Positions 18,760 to 30,405 are shown, counted from the first letter of the stretch. The stretch: DNA of 64,000 nucleotides from Pantoea endophytica (GCF_002858935.1 NZ_PJRT01000002.1:62001-126000), one strand, 5' to 3'. Program-made: numbers and translations. Notes: a model not told the origin generated them from the letters alone.

Positions 18760-19314
18760 ATGATGGAAAAGAGTCTGGATAACAACGGCTATATCGATTT
18801 CCCCTTTCCGGCCAGCACCAACGCGGATGGCTCGGTGAACCCCTGTGGATTTGACCTCACGCTGGAAACCGATCGTATTGATGAGATCACCGCCGGTAAA
18901 CACTCCGAAAATATGCGGCGCCTGCTGGAAGAAGTGAATCTGCAGGATGGCTTATTTATGACGCTGGCCTGCGACTGGCAGCAACGTGACGATGGCGTGT
19001 GCGGATTTATCGATGTGGCATTTCGTCCGACGGTGGCAGGCTTCAATACGGAAGAGACGCAAAGCCTCGATCAGGCGTTTGAAATCTACCTCAGCCGTCA
19101 GGAGAAGCAGCACAACATGCAGAGTGGCACGCTAATCAACTACGCGCGTGCGGTGCTTGATTGGAGCTGGTCTCCCCTGCAGCAGCGCCACATGCGCTAC
19201 GAAAAAGTGACCTTGCGCTATTACTGCCAGCAGGCCGACGATGCCGAATGGTGTTTTGACCACCTGCGTCACTTTCTGGTGAGCTGGTATCCGGCTTATC
19301 GCGGTCAGCGCTAA
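18760..19314 (+). CDS. Hypothetical protein
   Basis: Not recognised. From the ATG at 18760 it is a soluble protein of 184 residues with no signal peptide, rich in acidic and aromatic residues (SLDNNGYIDFPFPAS at the start, HFLVSWYPAYRGQR at the end). Codon use resembles the chromosomal neighbours. It follows the lipoprotein gene after 58 bases and may be transcribed with it. Confidence 0.7.
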   Translation: MMEKSLDNNGYIDFPFPASTNADGSVNPCGFDLTLETDRIDEITAGKHSENMRRLLEEVNLQDGLFMTLACDWQQRDDGVCGFIDVAFRPTVAGFNTEETQSLDQAFEIYLSRQEKQHNMQSGTLINYARAVLDWSWSPLQQRHMRYEKVTLRYYCQQADDAEWCFDHLRHFLVSWYPAYRGQR

Positions 19315-19464
19315 CTTCAGGTTTTCGCTTTCCCACTCCGCTGGCATGCGCAGAATTTTTGCGTACTGCAAACTGCTGTTACAACCTTTACCGCTGCGTC
19401 ATTTGCTGCCTGCAGTTTCTCTGACTACGCTTTACAGGACATTCACCACGATCAGGGAGTCATT

Positions 19465-19713
19465 ATGAGCGACAAAGCGGAAGCAAAATTGAATGAAGCG
19501 GCGGGTGCCGTCCAGGAAAAATTTGGTCAATTCACCGGTTCACGCCGTCATGAAGCCAAAGGCGCGGCGCGTCGTTATCCGGCTCAGGCCAGCTATGCGG
19601 TTCAGGATGCAGCGGATTGTGTGGTGAAATCGGTACGCGATAACCCCGCGACCGGCCTGGCAGTTGCAGCCAGCATTGGTGTGATTGTCGGTTTTCTGCT
19701 CGGACGTAAGTAA
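19465..19713 (+). CDS. CsbD-like protein with DUF883-type membrane anchor
   Basis: Small stress-type protein of 82 residues. The N-terminal half (KAEAKLNEAAGAVQEKFGQF) looks like a CsbD domain. The C-terminal half (RDNPATGLAVAASIGVIVGF then LLGRK) is the single-helix anchor of the ElaB/YqjD (DUF883) group, which localises ribosome-associated proteins to the inner membrane. AGGGAGTCATT precedes the ATG. A strong terminator follows directly. Stationary-phase expression would be expected from the families, but no sigma-S promoter was identified with confidence. Confidence 0.75.
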   Translation: MSDKAEAKLNEAAGAVQEKFGQFTGSRRHEAKGAARRYPAQASYAVQDAADCVVKSVRDNPATGLAVAASIGVIVGFLLGRK

Positions 19714-19723
19714 TCCGTTAAAA

Positions 19724-19741
19724 CGGGGCCTCAAGGCCCCG
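19724..19741 (+). terminator. Rho-independent terminator after the CsbD-like gene
   Basis: CGGGGCCT (19724-19731) pairs with AGGCCCCG (19734-19741), followed by ATTTTA. It can also serve the convergent small lipoprotein gene. Confidence 0.85.
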
Positions 19742-19744
19742 ATT

Positions 19745-19939
19745 TTAATGGTGCTGACCCACTTCATATATTCCTTCTTTGATATGTTCATCCGGCGTTT
19801 CAGCCACATCTACGGTGCTGTTTTCCATCTTCAAATGACGATCGTGCTGCAGGGTTAAAGTTATTGAGCTTGAAGGCTGTGCGCAAGCGACCACAGACAG
19901 CAGCAGAAAAAACCACGCAGCGACAACTTTCTTTCCCAT
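19745..19939 (-). CDS. Small hypothetical lipoprotein or secreted protein
   Basis: Not recognised. The 64-residue product has a hydrophobic N-terminus (MGKKVVAAWFFLLLSVVACA). VVAC is a passable lipobox, so lipidation at Cys19 is likely; otherwise cleavage near ACA|QPS would release a 44-residue acidic, His-ended peptide. AAGAACG precedes the ATG. It ends four bases from the terminator it shares with the CsbD-like gene. Confidence 0.6.
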   Translation of the reverse strand: MGKKVVAAWFFLLLSVVACAQPSSSITLTLQHDRHLKMENSTVDVAETPDEHIKEGIYEVGQHH

Positions 19940-20040
19940 CGTTCTTTTTCCAGCAAGCTGAGATATGTTGGCTCAGATTGCCCGAGTAAATGAAAATGAG
20001 CGTCAATGTGCCGCAAAGCTCTGTAGTCAGTTGTGTACAA

Positions 20041-20238
20041 CTACACCTGCGCGCGCCGTGCTTTGTATCGCGCAACCATGGTCATCAGCGCCTGGTAAAT
20101 TAACCCCGCATACAAGCTCATCACGATCACCATGCCGATCTCTTTGCCCTGCGCCTGCCACGAAACAAACCACATAAAGATGCCCCACAACAGCGAAAAC
20201 AGCAGCCAGCCTTTAACGAACTTGATTACACCTTGCAT
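20041..20238 (-). CDS. Small two-helix inner-membrane protein
   Basis: Not recognised. The 65-residue product has two hydrophobic helices (about 8-26 and 33-52) and a basic tail (ARYKARRAQV) that should face the cytoplasm. A full-strength AGGAGGTGGT ribosome site supports real translation. No neighbour explains its role. Confidence 0.65.
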   Translation of the reverse strand: MQGVIKFVKGWLLFSLLWGIFMWFVSWQAQGKEIGMVIVMSLYAGLIYQALMTMVARYKARRAQV

Positions 20239-20442
20239 ACCACCTCCTGAATCGTAAGCGCTGAAGATAACGGTTTAGTCTTTAATGCACACTGCCATCA
20301 GCATGTAAATGTTAACTGTTTCAAAGTTCTGCGAAAGGGAATGTAAACCCATGATGGTGTAGACTAATGCGCACGCGTCGCATATCGCTATCGGCGCGAT
20401 TATGTTTGAATTCCCGCCAACACTGTCCGGCATGTGGTTGAA

Positions 20443-21699
20443 ATGAATTATTTAAGCAAGATACAAAGTTTTATTGAGGGTAACACGGTGCTGTCGGCCG
20501 CTTTCAGCCTGGTGTTATTGATGTTTGCCGGCATGATCGCCCATCTGATCTGTAAATTCTTTATCGTTAAAGTGGTCAGAAAGGTGTTCTTCAGCACGCA
20601 CAAAAATCAGGTGCCGCTGGATAAGGACGTCAGGCTTTCGGAGAAGCTCTCTAACTTTATCCCGGTGATCACGGTCTATTATCTGCTGCAGTTTATGCCA
20701 GATTTACCCGAGCATCTGTTGATCGCAATTAAGACCATCTGCGGCATTCTGTTCTTCGTCTATTTATCGCTGTTCTTTACCGAAGTGCTGGAGATCGTTA
20801 ATAACTCCTATTCGAAAAAAGCCAAGCGCAAAAATCACTCGATCAAGGGTTATATCCAGGTCGGCAAGATTCTGGTGCACATTATTTCGGCGATTATGAT
20901 TCTGGCGATTATGTCGAATAAATCGCCGGTGATTATTATCTCCAGTTTGGGTGCCGTAGCGGCGGTATTGATGCTGGTGTTCCAGCATACGCTGATGTCG
21001 CTGGTGGCCAATATTCAGGTGTCATCGAACGATGTGCTGCAACTCGGCGACTGGATTGAGATGCCGGATAACGGCATCAGCGGCGAAGTGATCGATATCG
21101 CGCTGCATACCATCACCATTCGCAACTGGGACAATACGCTGTCGCGTATCCCCACCAAAAACTTCCTCACCGAAACCTATACCAACTGGCAGGCGATGTT
21201 CTCCTCCGGCGCGCGCCGCATTATGCGCAGTTTCCATCTTGATCAGATGTCGATACGCTTTCTCGATCACGAGATGGTGCAGCAAATGAGCCAAATCCGC
21301 GGCGTCAGTGAGCAACTTTCAGCACTGATGGATGGCCGCGATAGCAATGCGGTGGGCGAACGCTGGTTTGCAGAAAACGGCATTACCAATCTAACGGTGT
21401 TTCGTAAATACCTGACGGCGTGGCTGTCGCAGCGCGACGATATCAAAAAGGATATGTATATCGTGGTACGCGCCATGAAGCCTTCGCCCGAGGGCTTGCC
21501 GGTGGAGGTTTATTGCTTCACCTCGTCAGTATTGTGGGTAGATTACGAGGATTCTCAGTCGGCCATTTTTGAGTATATCTATGCAATTGTCGGTCACTTC
21601 TCGCTGCGGATGTATCAGCAACCGGGCGGCAGCGATTTCTGGCGGCTGTCGCAGGAGCGTGCCCAAATCACCAAAACCAATGAGCAGCAAGTCGATTAA
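20443..21699 (+). CDS. ybdG: Mechanosensitive channel of the YbdG (MscM) type
   Basis: Inner-membrane MscS-superfamily channel of 418 residues (E. coli YbdG 415), contributing to survival of sudden osmotic downshift. Five hydrophobic helices occupy about residues 1-190. The pore-lining helix and start of the beta domain read SSLGAVAAVLMLVFQHTLMS, then LQLGDWIEMPDNGISGEVID and RNWDNTLSRIPT, which are YbdG signatures. The ATG at 20443 is used; a GTG nine bases earlier is in frame. Its ribosome site is weak. A strong terminator follows. The location between accessory genes differs from E. coli, so it may be a relocated copy or paralogue. Confidence 0.85.
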   Translation: MNYLSKIQSFIEGNTVLSAAFSLVLLMFAGMIAHLICKFFIVKVVRKVFFSTHKNQVPLDKDVRLSEKLSNFIPVITVYYLLQFMPDLPEHLLIAIKTICGILFFVYLSLFFTEVLEIVNNSYSKKAKRKNHSIKGYIQVGKILVHIISAIMILAIMSNKSPVIIISSLGAVAAVLMLVFQHTLMSLVANIQVSSNDVLQLGDWIEMPDNGISGEVIDIALHTITIRNWDNTLSRIPTKNFLTETYTNWQAMFSSGARRIMRSFHLDQMSIRFLDHEMVQQMSQIRGVSEQLSALMDGRDSNAVGERWFAENGITNLTVFRKYLTAWLSQRDDIKKDMYIVVRAMKPSPEGLPVEVYCFTSSVLWVDYEDSQSAIFEYIYAIVGHFSLRMYQQPGGSDFWRLSQERAQITKTNEQQVD

Positions 21700-21705
21700 T
21701 GCATT

Positions 21706-21738
21706 AAAAAAACGGAAGCGATTAACTTTCGTTTTTTT
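21706..21738. terminator. Terminator after ybdG
   Basis: AACGGAAG with a preceding A-run pairs with CTTTCGTT followed by a T-run (21726-21738). The stem is about 13 bp with one wobble pair, and is usable in both directions. Confidence 0.88.
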
Positions 21739-21875
21739 CTGACGATGAGTGAATAGCCTGCGCTTATGACATACCGGTGAGGACGCTGATTTTTCAACTT
21801 TATTTATTGTACCCCTGCATGTAAAATTCGCATCTATTTTGCAAATAATGATGTCGTCATGGCTAATATTTCACT

Positions 21876-22235
21876 ATGTTGAAATTATTCTCACGTTTCT
21901 TATCAGTTGGCATCATTAACACCCTGATTCATTGGATGGTGTTTGCAGCCCTGTATGCTCTTAATACCCGCCAATGGCTGGCTAATCTGTTGGCTTTCAT
22001 TGTCGCGGTAACTTTTTCATTTTTTGCCAATGCACGCTGGACGTTTAAAGCCGAAGCGACAACTTTTCGCTATGTCATCTTCGTGGCCTTTATGGGCATG
22101 ATGGCCGCAGGCATTGGCAGTTTCGCCGATCATACGCATATTAATCCGATTATTACGCTTATTTCATTCTCAATAATAAGCCTGGTATTCGGCTTCATCT
22201 ATTCAAACTTTATTGTTTTTAAGGTGAAAAAGTGA
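21876..22235 (+). CDS. gtrA: GtrA-family bactoprenol-glucose flippase
   Basis: Membrane protein of 119 residues with four hydrophobic helices, all within the GtrA domain ([50 protein letters not shown]). In serotype-conversion systems GtrA flips undecaprenyl-phosphate-glucose to the periplasmic face. Its stop overlaps the gtrB start by four bases. The sequence is markedly AT-rich compared with the flanking core genes, which points to horizontal acquisition. No convincing ribosome site or promoter was seen upstream. Confidence 0.9.
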   Translation: MLKLFSRFLSVGIINTLIHWMVFAALYALNTRQWLANLLAFIVAVTFSFFANARWTFKAEATTFRYVIFVAFMGMMAAGIGSFADHTHINPIITLISFSIISLVFGFIYSNFIVFKVKK

Positions 22236-23158
22236 AAATTTCCCTGGTCGTTCCCGTCTTCAATGAAGAAGACGCAATACCGATATTCTACCGTACCGTC
22301 AAAGAAAAACTCTTTTCTTACCCTCTCGAAATTGTCTTCATTAATGATGGCAGTACCGATAAAACCGAGCAGATTATTAAGTCGCTGCGGGATGATGATG
22401 AATCTGTATTAGTCATTAACTTTATTCGTAACTTTGGTAAAGAAACCGCGCTGCTTGCCGGACTTGAACATGCTACTGGTGATGCAGTCATTCCGGTTGA
22501 CGTTGATCTTCAGGATCCCATCGAAGTGATTCCCTTGCTCATAAGCAAATGGCAAGAGGGATGGCCGATTGTGCTGGCAAAACGCAATGACCGCAGTAGC
22601 GATAGTCATTTTAAGCGTAAAACGGCTGCATGGTTTTATAAACTGCATAATAAGATCAGCTCACCAAAGCTAGAAGAAAATGTTGGAGACTTTCGTTTAC
22701 TTTCTCGCGCGACTGTCGAAAACATAAAGCAATTGCAGGAACGCAATCTGTTTATGAAAGGCATCCTGAGTTGGGTGGAGGGTGATGCTGCCATCGTGGA
22801 ATATAGCCGTTCAGCGCGCGTTGCGGGAGAGGCAAAGTTTAACGGATGGCGACTTTGGAATTTAGCGCTTGAAGGGCTGACCAGTTTCTCAACCTTTCCG
22901 CTCAGAGTGTGGACCTATATTGGTTTTTTTGTCGCATTCCTGTCGTTCGTTTATGGCGCGTGGATGATCATTGATAAAATAATATGGGGTAACCCGGTAG
23001 CAGGTTATCCATCACTACTGGTATCAATACTGTTTTTGGGTGGAATTCAATTAATTGGAATAGGTGTGCTAGGTGAATACATTGGCAGGATATATATTGA
23101 AACCAAGCATAGACCTCGATATATTAAAAAGGAAGCAGATGACAAACATAGCTTGTAA
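22232..23158 (+). CDS. gtrB: GtrB-family bactoprenol glucosyl transferase
   Basis: GT2-family enzyme of 308 residues that moves glucose from UDP-glucose to undecaprenyl phosphate at the cytoplasmic face. The catalytic domain shows [14 protein letters not shown] at the start, the FINDGSTD nucleotide site and the VDVDLQDP metal-binding motif (about 87-94). Two C-terminal membrane helices follow (about 230-290), then [15 protein letters not shown]. It overlaps gtrA by four bases and the third gene by 20 bases, so all three are translated as a unit. Confidence 0.93.
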   Translation: MKISLVVPVFNEEDAIPIFYRTVKEKLFSYPLEIVFINDGSTDKTEQIIKSLRDDDESVLVINFIRNFGKETALLAGLEHATGDAVIPVDVDLQDPIEVIPLLISKWQEGWPIVLAKRNDRSSDSHFKRKTAAWFYKLHNKISSPKLEENVGDFRLLSRATVENIKQLQERNLFMKGILSWVEGDAAIVEYSRSARVAGEAKFNGWRLWNLALEGLTSFSTFPLRVWTYIGFFVAFLSFVYGAWMIIDKIIWGNPVAGYPSLLVSILFLGGIQLIGIGVLGEYIGRIYIETKHRPRYIKKEADDKHSL

Positions 23159-24551
23159 TAACTTTAAAGTTTATCTTTTTTTAGCTGCGGCATTATTGGT
23201 TTGCTATAGCCCTGTCTTTCTTTCAAGCTATGCCTTTTCGGATGATTGGTACTATCTGTTCAGCGCCCAAACTGATCCTGCCAGCATTTTCAAGTGGGAC
23301 GTCCTTTCTGGAAGGCCGGCCTATGGTGCTTTGCGCTATGGTTTCTCTTTCCTGATATCCAGCCTGGACTCATTGATACTGATAAGAGTGCTATCCGTTG
23401 CCTCTCTCATATTACTAAGCTGTTACTTTTACAAATTTATCTCTGATAGAGATATCCTTAAAAATCCATTGCAGAGAGTTATATTCTCTTTAGTGATCTG
23501 TTTACTGCCCTCTTTCCAGGTATTCAACGCCTGGTCAGTATGTTTTCCTTTTGTAACGTCTATTCTTCTTGCTGGATGGAGTTACTCAGCATTAACCCGA
23601 TTGCGTGGTATTAAGGGAGTAACGGTGTCAGCCTTGCTGATTACGCTCTCTTTCGCTATTTACCAGCCCACGGCCATGTGTTTTCTTTTTTTTGCGTTTA
23701 TGGACACTTGCCTGACTCCACGTAAAGTCACTAAAAAAGAACTCATTCGTACATTGTTAATGATTTTCTTTGGCATGCTGATGGCATTAATATTAGCTAA
23801 AGTCATTCCGCTCCTGTTATTCGGCGAGACACTTTCAAGAAGTAACATTACCCTCGATCTCATGGGGAAAATAAAATGGTTCTTTGTAGAGCCATTAAAA
23901 AATGCCATCTGTAATTTTGACACTGGCAGAAAAGCACTATCGGTTATCATCTCACTGTTATTCATCTTTATTGGGCTGAAAAAAATTAGCGGGAACGGCA
24001 AGGAGAAAGTGATTTTATCTTTACTGTTCGCTGTTGCAGCAGTGACACCAAACTTATTGGTGACAGAGAGTTGGGCGGCTTATCGAACAATCAGTGCGCT
24101 CTCGCTGATTACCACGTCTTGCTTCCTTATCGGGCTATTCGCGGTGGTCGATAAGACAAAATACTCACGATTCCTTTATCTATTGCTACCTGTCGCTGCC
24201 GGATGGCTTGCAGCCAGCAATATTAAAGAGGGTTTTTCTTCACCTCAGCAAAAAGAGTATGCCCTTTTAAAAGACGAAATAACTAAAGTGGTCGCCAAAG
24301 ATTTCGATGGTGCCCTTTACTACCGCTTAAATAGTGAGAATTTGCCAAAAATTGCAAAATCATCGAAATATGATGAGTTTGGTTCTTTATCTTTAGGCAT
24401 GCCGTGGACGTTTGCCGGTATGGCATTTACCGTAAAAAAAGAAGCGGGTATGCATTACACTCTAACCAAATCGCCAGTGATCACCGGCAATGAGAGCTGC
24501 ACAGGAAAATGCATGATTATCGATGCTCAGTCGGTGCTGGCAAGGCAATAA
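23139..24551 (+). CDS. GtrC-like serotype-specific O-antigen glucosyltransferase
   Basis: Polytopic membrane protein of 470 residues with about ten hydrophobic segments. The ATG at 23139 follows AAAAAGGAAGCAG inside the end of gtrB. The early periplasmic motif [11 protein letters not shown] is characteristic of Glucos_trans_II-type glucosyltransferases, where the acidic pair is needed for catalysis. In gtr systems the third protein takes glucose from the lipid carrier and adds it to a particular O-antigen sugar. That specificity varies between strains and cannot be read here. The C-terminal periplasmic region is about 100 residues. The gene is strongly AT-rich and ends beside the icd 3' end. 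Confidence 0.8.
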   Translation: MTNIACNNFKVYLFLAAALLVCYSPVFLSSYAFSDDWYYLFSAQTDPASIFKWDVLSGRPAYGALRYGFSFLISSLDSLILIRVLSVASLILLSCYFYKFISDRDILKNPLQRVIFSLVICLLPSFQVFNAWSVCFPFVTSILLAGWSYSALTRLRGIKGVTVSALLITLSFAIYQPTAMCFLFFAFMDTCLTPRKVTKKELIRTLLMIFFGMLMALILAKVIPLLLFGETLSRSNITLDLMGKIKWFFVEPLKNAICNFDTGRKALSVIISLLFIFIGLKKISGNGKEKVILSLLFAVAAVTPNLLVTESWAAYRTISALSLITTSCFLIGLFAVVDKTKYSRFLYLLLPVAAGWLAASNIKEGFSSPQQKEYALLKDEITKVVAKDFDGALYYRLNSENLPKIAKSSKYDEFGSLSLGMPWTFAGMAFTVKKEAGMHYTLTKSPVITGNESCTGKCMIIDAQSVLARQ

Positions 24552-24587
24552 ACTTAGCTGGCATATCTGCGAAATTGAGATAAAAAA

Positions 24588-24608
24588 ACGGGAGCCATTG
24601 GCTCCCGT
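24588..24608. terminator. Bidirectional terminator between the gtr cassette and icd
   Basis: ACGGGAGCC (24588-24596) pairs with GGCTCCCGT (24600-24608) around ATT, with an A-run on the gtr side that gives a U-run for transcripts from icd. Confidence 0.88.
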
Positions 24609-24632
24609 TATGCTTTCTGCCCGAGTGGCAAA

Positions 24633-25883
24633 TTACATGTTGCTAATGATCGCGTCACCAAACTCTGAACATTTCAGCAGTTTAGCGCCTTCCATCAGAC
24701 GTTCGAAATCGTAGGTCACGGTTTTGTTAGCGATAGCGCCTTCAACACCTTTAACGATCAGGTCAGCCGCTTCGAACCACTCCAGGTGACGCAGCATCAT
24801 TTCTGCCGACAGAATCACTGAACCTGGGTTCACTTTATCCTGACCTGCATACTTCGGTGCTGTACCGTGCGTCGCTTCGAACAGGGCACATTCGTCACCG
24901 ATGTTGGCGCCTGGTGCGATACCGATACCGCCAACCTGTGCCGCCAGGGCATCAGAGATGTAGTCACCGTTCAGGTTCATACAGGCGATCACGTCGTATT
25001 CCGCCGGACGCAGCAGGATCTGCTGCAGGAAGGCGTCGGCGATCACGTCTTTAACGATGATCTCTTTACCGGTGTTCGGGTTCTTGAACTTCATCCACGG
25101 GCCACCATCGATCAGCTCGCCGCCGAACTCTTCTTTCACTAACTGGTAACCCCAGTCTTTGAAAGAACCTTCGGTGAACTTCATGATGTTGCCTTTGTGA
25201 ACCAGGGTCAGAGAATCACGGTCGTTGGTGATGGTGTATTCAACCGCTGCGCGCACCAGACGTTTAGTGCCCTCTTCCGAGCATGGCTTAACGCCGATAC
25301 CACACTGCTCAGGGAAGCGAATTTTCTTCACGCCCATCTCTTCGCGCAGGAACTTGATCACTTTATCAGCTTCTGGCGTGCCCGCTTTCCACTCGATACC
25401 GGCATAGATATCTTCTGAGTTTTCACGGAAGATCACCATGTCGGTCTCTTCTGGACGCTTAACCGGGCTTGGCGTGCCTTTGTAGTAGCGAACCGGACGC
25501 AGACAAACGTACAGATCCAGCTCCTGACGCAGCGCAACGTTCAGAGAACGAATACCGCCACCAACTGGAGTAGTCAGCGGGCCTTTGATGGCAACGCGAT
25601 ATTCTTTGATTAAATCGAGGGTTTCCTGCGGCAGCCAGACGTCCTGGCCGTAGAGTTCTACAGATTTTTCGCCGGTATAAATTTCCATCCAGGAAATTTT
25701 TCGCTCGCCGTTGTAGGCTTTCTTCACAGCGGCATCAACCACTTTCAACATTACCGGGGAAACATCAACGCCGATACCGTCACCTTCAATGTAAGGAATA
25801 ATCGGGTTATTCGGAACATTCAGTTTTCCCTGATCCAGGGTGATTTTTTGACCTTCCGCCGGAACAACTACTTTGCTTTCCAT
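24633..25883 (-). CDS. icd: NADP-dependent isocitrate dehydrogenase
   Basis: TCA-cycle enzyme converting isocitrate to 2-oxoglutarate with NADP. The ATG at 25883, behind AAGGAGAGG, gives 416 residues, the same as E. coli Icd. The regulatory and substrate-binding Ser sits in [13 protein letters not shown] near residue 113. The metal and substrate Asp residues lie in [17 protein letters not shown]. In E. coli, phosphorylation of that Ser by AceK diverts carbon into the glyoxylate shunt. The 3' end of icd is a known integration site for lambdoid phages (phage 21, e14), which is relevant to the adjacent gtr cassette. Confidence 0.98.
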   Translation of the reverse strand: MESKVVVPAEGQKITLDQGKLNVPNNPIIPYIEGDGIGVDVSPVMLKVVDAAVKKAYNGERKISWMEIYTGEKSVELYGQDVWLPQETLDLIKEYRVAIKGPLTTPVGGGIRSLNVALRQELDLYVCLRPVRYYKGTPSPVKRPEETDMVIFRENSEDIYAGIEWKAGTPEADKVIKFLREEMGVKKIRFPEQCGIGVKPCSEEGTKRLVRAAVEYTITNDRDSLTLVHKGNIMKFTEGSFKDWGYQLVKEEFGGELIDGGPWMKFKNPNTGKEIIVKDVIADAFLQQILLRPAEYDVIACMNLNGDYISDALAAQVGGIGIAPGANIGDECALFEATHGTAPKYAGQDKVNPGSVILSAEMMLRHLEWFEAADLIVKGVEGAIANKTVTYDFERLMEGAKLLKCSEFGDAIISNM

Positions 25884-25980
25884 CAACCTCTCCTTCGAGC
25901 GATTTTTTGTTAATGATTTGTAAGATGCGGGTCAATACTACTTGATTATTTCCGCTACGCCAATCACCGTAGTTTCGCGC

Positions 25981-25986
25981 TATAAT
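25981..25986 (+). promoter_or_regulatory. Candidate -10 element for rluE
   Basis: A perfect TATAAT. If used, transcription begins near 25993, which excludes the in-frame ATG at 25985 and favours the ATG at 26015. No good -35 was found. Confidence 0.4.
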
Positions 25987-26014
25987 GCGCCGAATGTTTC
26001 CGACTGCAAAGCCC

Positions 26015-26653
26015 ATGCGAAAAACTTCTCAACGAATTCACCAGGATAAGCGCGCAAGCGCCCCGGCACGTAAGCCCGTGCGCCGCGATACCCGTCCGAA
26101 AGGCCCAAGACGCGTCATACTCTTTAACAAACCATTCGATGTTTTGCCGCAATTCAGTGACGAAGCCGGACGCCGCACGCTGAAGGATTTTGTGCCGGTG
26201 AGCGACGTCTACGCCGCTGGCAGACTCGATCGCGACAGCGAAGGATTGATGATTTTGACCAACGATGGCGCGCTGCAGGCGGCGCTGACGCAGCCCGGCA
26301 AGCGCACCGGAAAGGTCTATTTTGTGCAGGTGGAAGGTGCGCCGCAGGAATCAGATTTATCCCTGTTACGCAGCGGCGTGACGCTGAACGATGGCCCCAC
26401 TTTGCCGGCAGGGATTGAGTTAGTGGACGAGCCAGAGTGGCTATGGCCGCGCCAGCCGCCGATTCGTGAACGCAAAGCGATTCCCACCAGCTGGCTGAAA
26501 ATCACCTTGTTTGAGGGACGAAATCGCCAGGTGCGCCGCATGACGGCACACATCGGCTTTCCGACATTGCGCCTGATTCGCTTTGCGATGGGCGAACATC
26601 AGTTAGGCGATTTGCCCCCGGGTGAATGGCGCGATATCAGTGCAGCCATTTAA
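26015..26653 (+). CDS. rluE: 23S rRNA pseudouridine(2457) synthase
   Basis: Isomerises U2457 of 23S rRNA to pseudouridine. The ATG at 26015 aligns with MQKTS in E. coli RluE and gives 212 residues; an ATG at 25985 would add ten residues but overlaps a TATAAT box. A basic N-terminus precedes the RsuA/RluE catalytic core: [25 protein letters not shown] with catalytic Asp near residue 72, [14 protein letters not shown] and [20 protein letters not shown]. It is divergent from icd and followed by nudJ after 30 bases, as in E. coli. Confidence 0.95.
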   Translation: MRKTSQRIHQDKRASAPARKPVRRDTRPKGPRRVILFNKPFDVLPQFSDEAGRRTLKDFVPVSDVYAAGRLDRDSEGLMILTNDGALQAALTQPGKRTGKVYFVQVEGAPQESDLSLLRSGVTLNDGPTLPAGIELVDEPEWLWPRQPPIRERKAIPTSWLKITLFEGRNRQVRRMTAHIGFPTLRLIRFAMGEHQLGDLPPGEWRDISAAI

Positions 26654-26683
26654 TAACTTTTAGTTAACAATTTCGGAGGAAGG

Positions 26684-27157
26684 ATGTTTAAACCTCATGT
26701 AACGGTCGCCTGTATTGTGCAGGCACAGGGACATTTGCTGGTGGTTGAAGAGCGCGTGCACGGTCGTATTACCTGGAACCAGCCCGCCGGGCATCTTGAG
26801 GCCAATGAAACCCTACTCGAAGCCGCCCAGCGTGAACTGTTTGAAGAGACCGGCATTGAAGCCAAACCTGAATATTTCCTCGGCGTGCAGCAGTGGATTG
26901 CGCCGGACGATACACCTTTTGTGCGTTTCCTGTTTGGCCTCGATCTGGCCGAAAAAGTCGATACCTCGCCGCACGATCGCGACATCGACTGCTGCTGGTG
27001 GCTGCCGCCAGAGCAGATTCTGACGGCCAATCGCCTGCGTTCGCCGTTAGTGGCAGAGAGCGTGCGACTGTGGCAACAAGGCGAGCGTTATCCGCTGCAT
27101 CTGGTCGCGCCGTTCCAGTGGCCGTTTCATGAGGGTGCGCGCCCCGCTTCTGCATGA
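26684..27157 (+). CDS. nudJ: Nudix phosphatase NudJ
   Basis: Nudix hydrolase of 157 residues acting on nucleoside di- and triphosphates and on the thiamine intermediate HMP-diphosphate. The Nudix box is complete: Gly36, Glu42, Arg50-Glu51, Glu54-Glu55 and Gly57. GGAGGAAGG precedes the ATG. It sits between rluE and mnmA, the conserved enterobacterial order. Confidence 0.94.
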   Translation: MFKPHVTVACIVQAQGHLLVVEERVHGRITWNQPAGHLEANETLLEAAQRELFEETGIEAKPEYFLGVQQWIAPDDTPFVRFLFGLDLAEKVDTSPHDRDIDCCWWLPPEQILTANRLRSPLVAESVRLWQQGERYPLHLVAPFQWPFHEGARPASA

Positions 27158-27199
27158 TAGAATGCGCCGCCTGTTTTTATCGTAATTTAAGAGTGCGTC

Positions 27200-28312
27200 A
27201 TGTCTGACAACAGCCAGAAAAAAGTGATCGTCGGAATGTCCGGCGGCGTCGATTCTTCCGTTTCCGCCTGGTTACTGCAGCAGCAGGGCTACCAGGTTGA
27301 AGGCCTGTTCATGAAGAACTGGGAGGAAGACGATGGCGAGGAGTATTGCACCGCCGCCGATGATCTGGCTGACGCACAAGCCGTGTGTGACAAACTCGGC
27401 ATCAAACTGCACAAAATCAACTTCGCCGCTGAGTACTGGGATAACGTGTTCGAGCACTTCCTGGAAGAGTACAAAGCCGGCCGCACGCCGAATCCTGACA
27501 TCCTGTGCAACAAAGAGATCAAGTTCAAAGCCTTCCTTGAATTCGCGGCGGATGATCTCGGCGCAGACTTCATCGCCACCGGCCACTACGTGCGCCGTCA
27601 GGATGTGGATGGCCAAAGCCGCCTGCTGCGCGGTCTCGACGGCAACAAAGATCAGAGCTATTTCCTCTACACGCTCGGCCACCAGCAGATCGCGCAAAGC
27701 CTGTTCCCGGTTGGCGAACTGGATAAGCCAGAAGTGCGCCGCATCGCTGAGCAGCTGGATCTGATCACCGCGAAGAAGAAAGATTCCACCGGCATCTGCT
27801 TTATCGGTGAGCGCAAGTTCCGCGACTTCCTTGGTCGTTATCTACCTGCGCAGCCGGGCGAAATCGAAACTGTTGATGGCGAAATCGTCGGTGAACATCA
27901 GGGCTTGATGTACCACACGCTCGGCCAGCGTAAAGGTCTGGGCATCGGCGGCCGTAAAGAGAGCAACGACGATCCCTGGTATGTGGTCGACAAAGATGTG
28001 GCGCGCAATCGCCTGATCGTGGCGCAAGGCGGCGAGCATCCGCGCCTGATGTCCGTGGGGTTGATTGCCCAACAGCTGCACTGGGTTGATCGCCAGCCAA
28101 TGAGCGCGCCGCTGCGCTGCACGGTGAAAACCCGCTATCGCCAGACCGACATTCCGTGTGAAATTATTCCGCACGGCGATGACCGTATTGAAGTCCGTTT
28201 TGACGAGCCGGTTGCGGCCGTCACGCCAGGCCAATCCGCCGTGTTCTATCTCGGTGAAGTGTGCCTCGGCGGCGGCATTATCGAACAACGCCTGCCTCTG
28301 GCAGAAGCCTAA
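27200..28312 (+). CDS. mnmA: tRNA-specific 2-thiouridylase
   Basis: Adds sulphur to position 2 of U34 in tRNAs for Lys, Glu and Gln, using ATP and persulphide from the TusE relay. The protein is 370 residues. The PP-loop SGGVDSS lies at 14-20. The catalytic cysteine pair is Cys103 ([10 protein letters not shown]) and Cys200 (STGICFIGE). The C-terminal beta barrel includes GLGIGGRK. hflD follows after 36 bases and purB after that, the usual operon. Confidence 0.97.
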   Translation: MSDNSQKKVIVGMSGGVDSSVSAWLLQQQGYQVEGLFMKNWEEDDGEEYCTAADDLADAQAVCDKLGIKLHKINFAAEYWDNVFEHFLEEYKAGRTPNPDILCNKEIKFKAFLEFAADDLGADFIATGHYVRRQDVDGQSRLLRGLDGNKDQSYFLYTLGHQQIAQSLFPVGELDKPEVRRIAEQLDLITAKKKDSTGICFIGERKFRDFLGRYLPAQPGEIETVDGEIVGEHQGLMYHTLGQRKGLGIGGRKESNDDPWYVVDKDVARNRLIVAQGGEHPRLMSVGLIAQQLHWVDRQPMSAPLRCTVKTRYRQTDIPCEIIPHGDDRIEVRFDEPVAAVTPGQSAVFYLGEVCLGGGIIEQRLPLAEA

Positions 28313-28348
28313 GGTCGGCGCTGCCCGACGCGATGACAGGAGTTAAGC

Positions 28349-28990
28349 GTGGCTAAGAACTATTATGAGATTACGCTGGCGCTGGCGGGCGTATGCCAGG
28401 CCGCCCATGTGGTGCAACAGCTCGCGCAGCAGGGAAATTGCAATAACGCGGCACTGAATGTGTCGCTGCGCAGCCTGATCGATCTCAATCCCGGTTCGAC
28501 GCTGGCAGTGTTTGGCAACGACGAAGCCAATTTAAAGGTTGGATTAGAGACCTTGATGGCGGTGTTGAACAGCAGCAATCGTCAGGGTGCCAGCGCTGAA
28601 CTGACCCGTTATACCTTAAGCATGATGGTGCTGGAGCGTAAGCTGCATGGCAACAAAACCGCGATGAACACGCTGGCACAACGCATCGGCCAGCTTGACC
28701 GCCAGCTGGCGCATTACGAGCTGGAATCGGACACCATCATCAGCGCAATGGCCGGCATTTATGTGGATGTAATTAGCCCGCTGGGCCCGCGCATTCAGGT
28801 GACCGGTTCACCGCAGGTGCTACAGAATTCACAAGTGCAGAGTAAAGTGCGCGCCGCCTTGCTGGCCGGCATTCGCTCTGCGGTGTTATGGCAGCAGGTT
28901 GGCGGTGGCCGTCTGCAGCTGATGTTCTCGCGCCAGCGCTTGCTGAGCGAAGCTAAAACCATTTTATCCCGCCTGGGCCCGGCGTATTAA
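28349..28990 (+). CDS. hflD: High frequency lysogenization protein HflD
   Basis: Peripheral membrane protein of 213 residues. In E. coli it binds lambda CII and lowers lysogenisation; its cellular role is unclear. The start is a GTG at 28349 behind ACAGGAG. Conserved stretches include [10 protein letters not shown] and [20 protein letters not shown]. It lies between mnmA and purB with short gaps, as in E. coli. Confidence 0.95.
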   Translation: MAKNYYEITLALAGVCQAAHVVQQLAQQGNCNNAALNVSLRSLIDLNPGSTLAVFGNDEANLKVGLETLMAVLNSSNRQGASAELTRYTLSMMVLERKLHGNKTAMNTLAQRIGQLDRQLAHYELESDTIISAMAGIYVDVISPLGPRIQVTGSPQVLQNSQVQSKVRAALLAGIRSAVLWQQVGGGRLQLMFSRQRLLSEAKTILSRLGPAY

Positions 28991-29007
28991 GCGCCGCCCC
29001 GGCATAA

Positions 29008-30405
<1,398 letters not shown>

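Noticed and set aside
21740..21875. Second copy of the icd 3' end as a phage attachment remnant
   Set aside because: I compared the region before gtrA by eye with the icd end and saw no duplication, so prophage boundaries are not supported by direct sequence.
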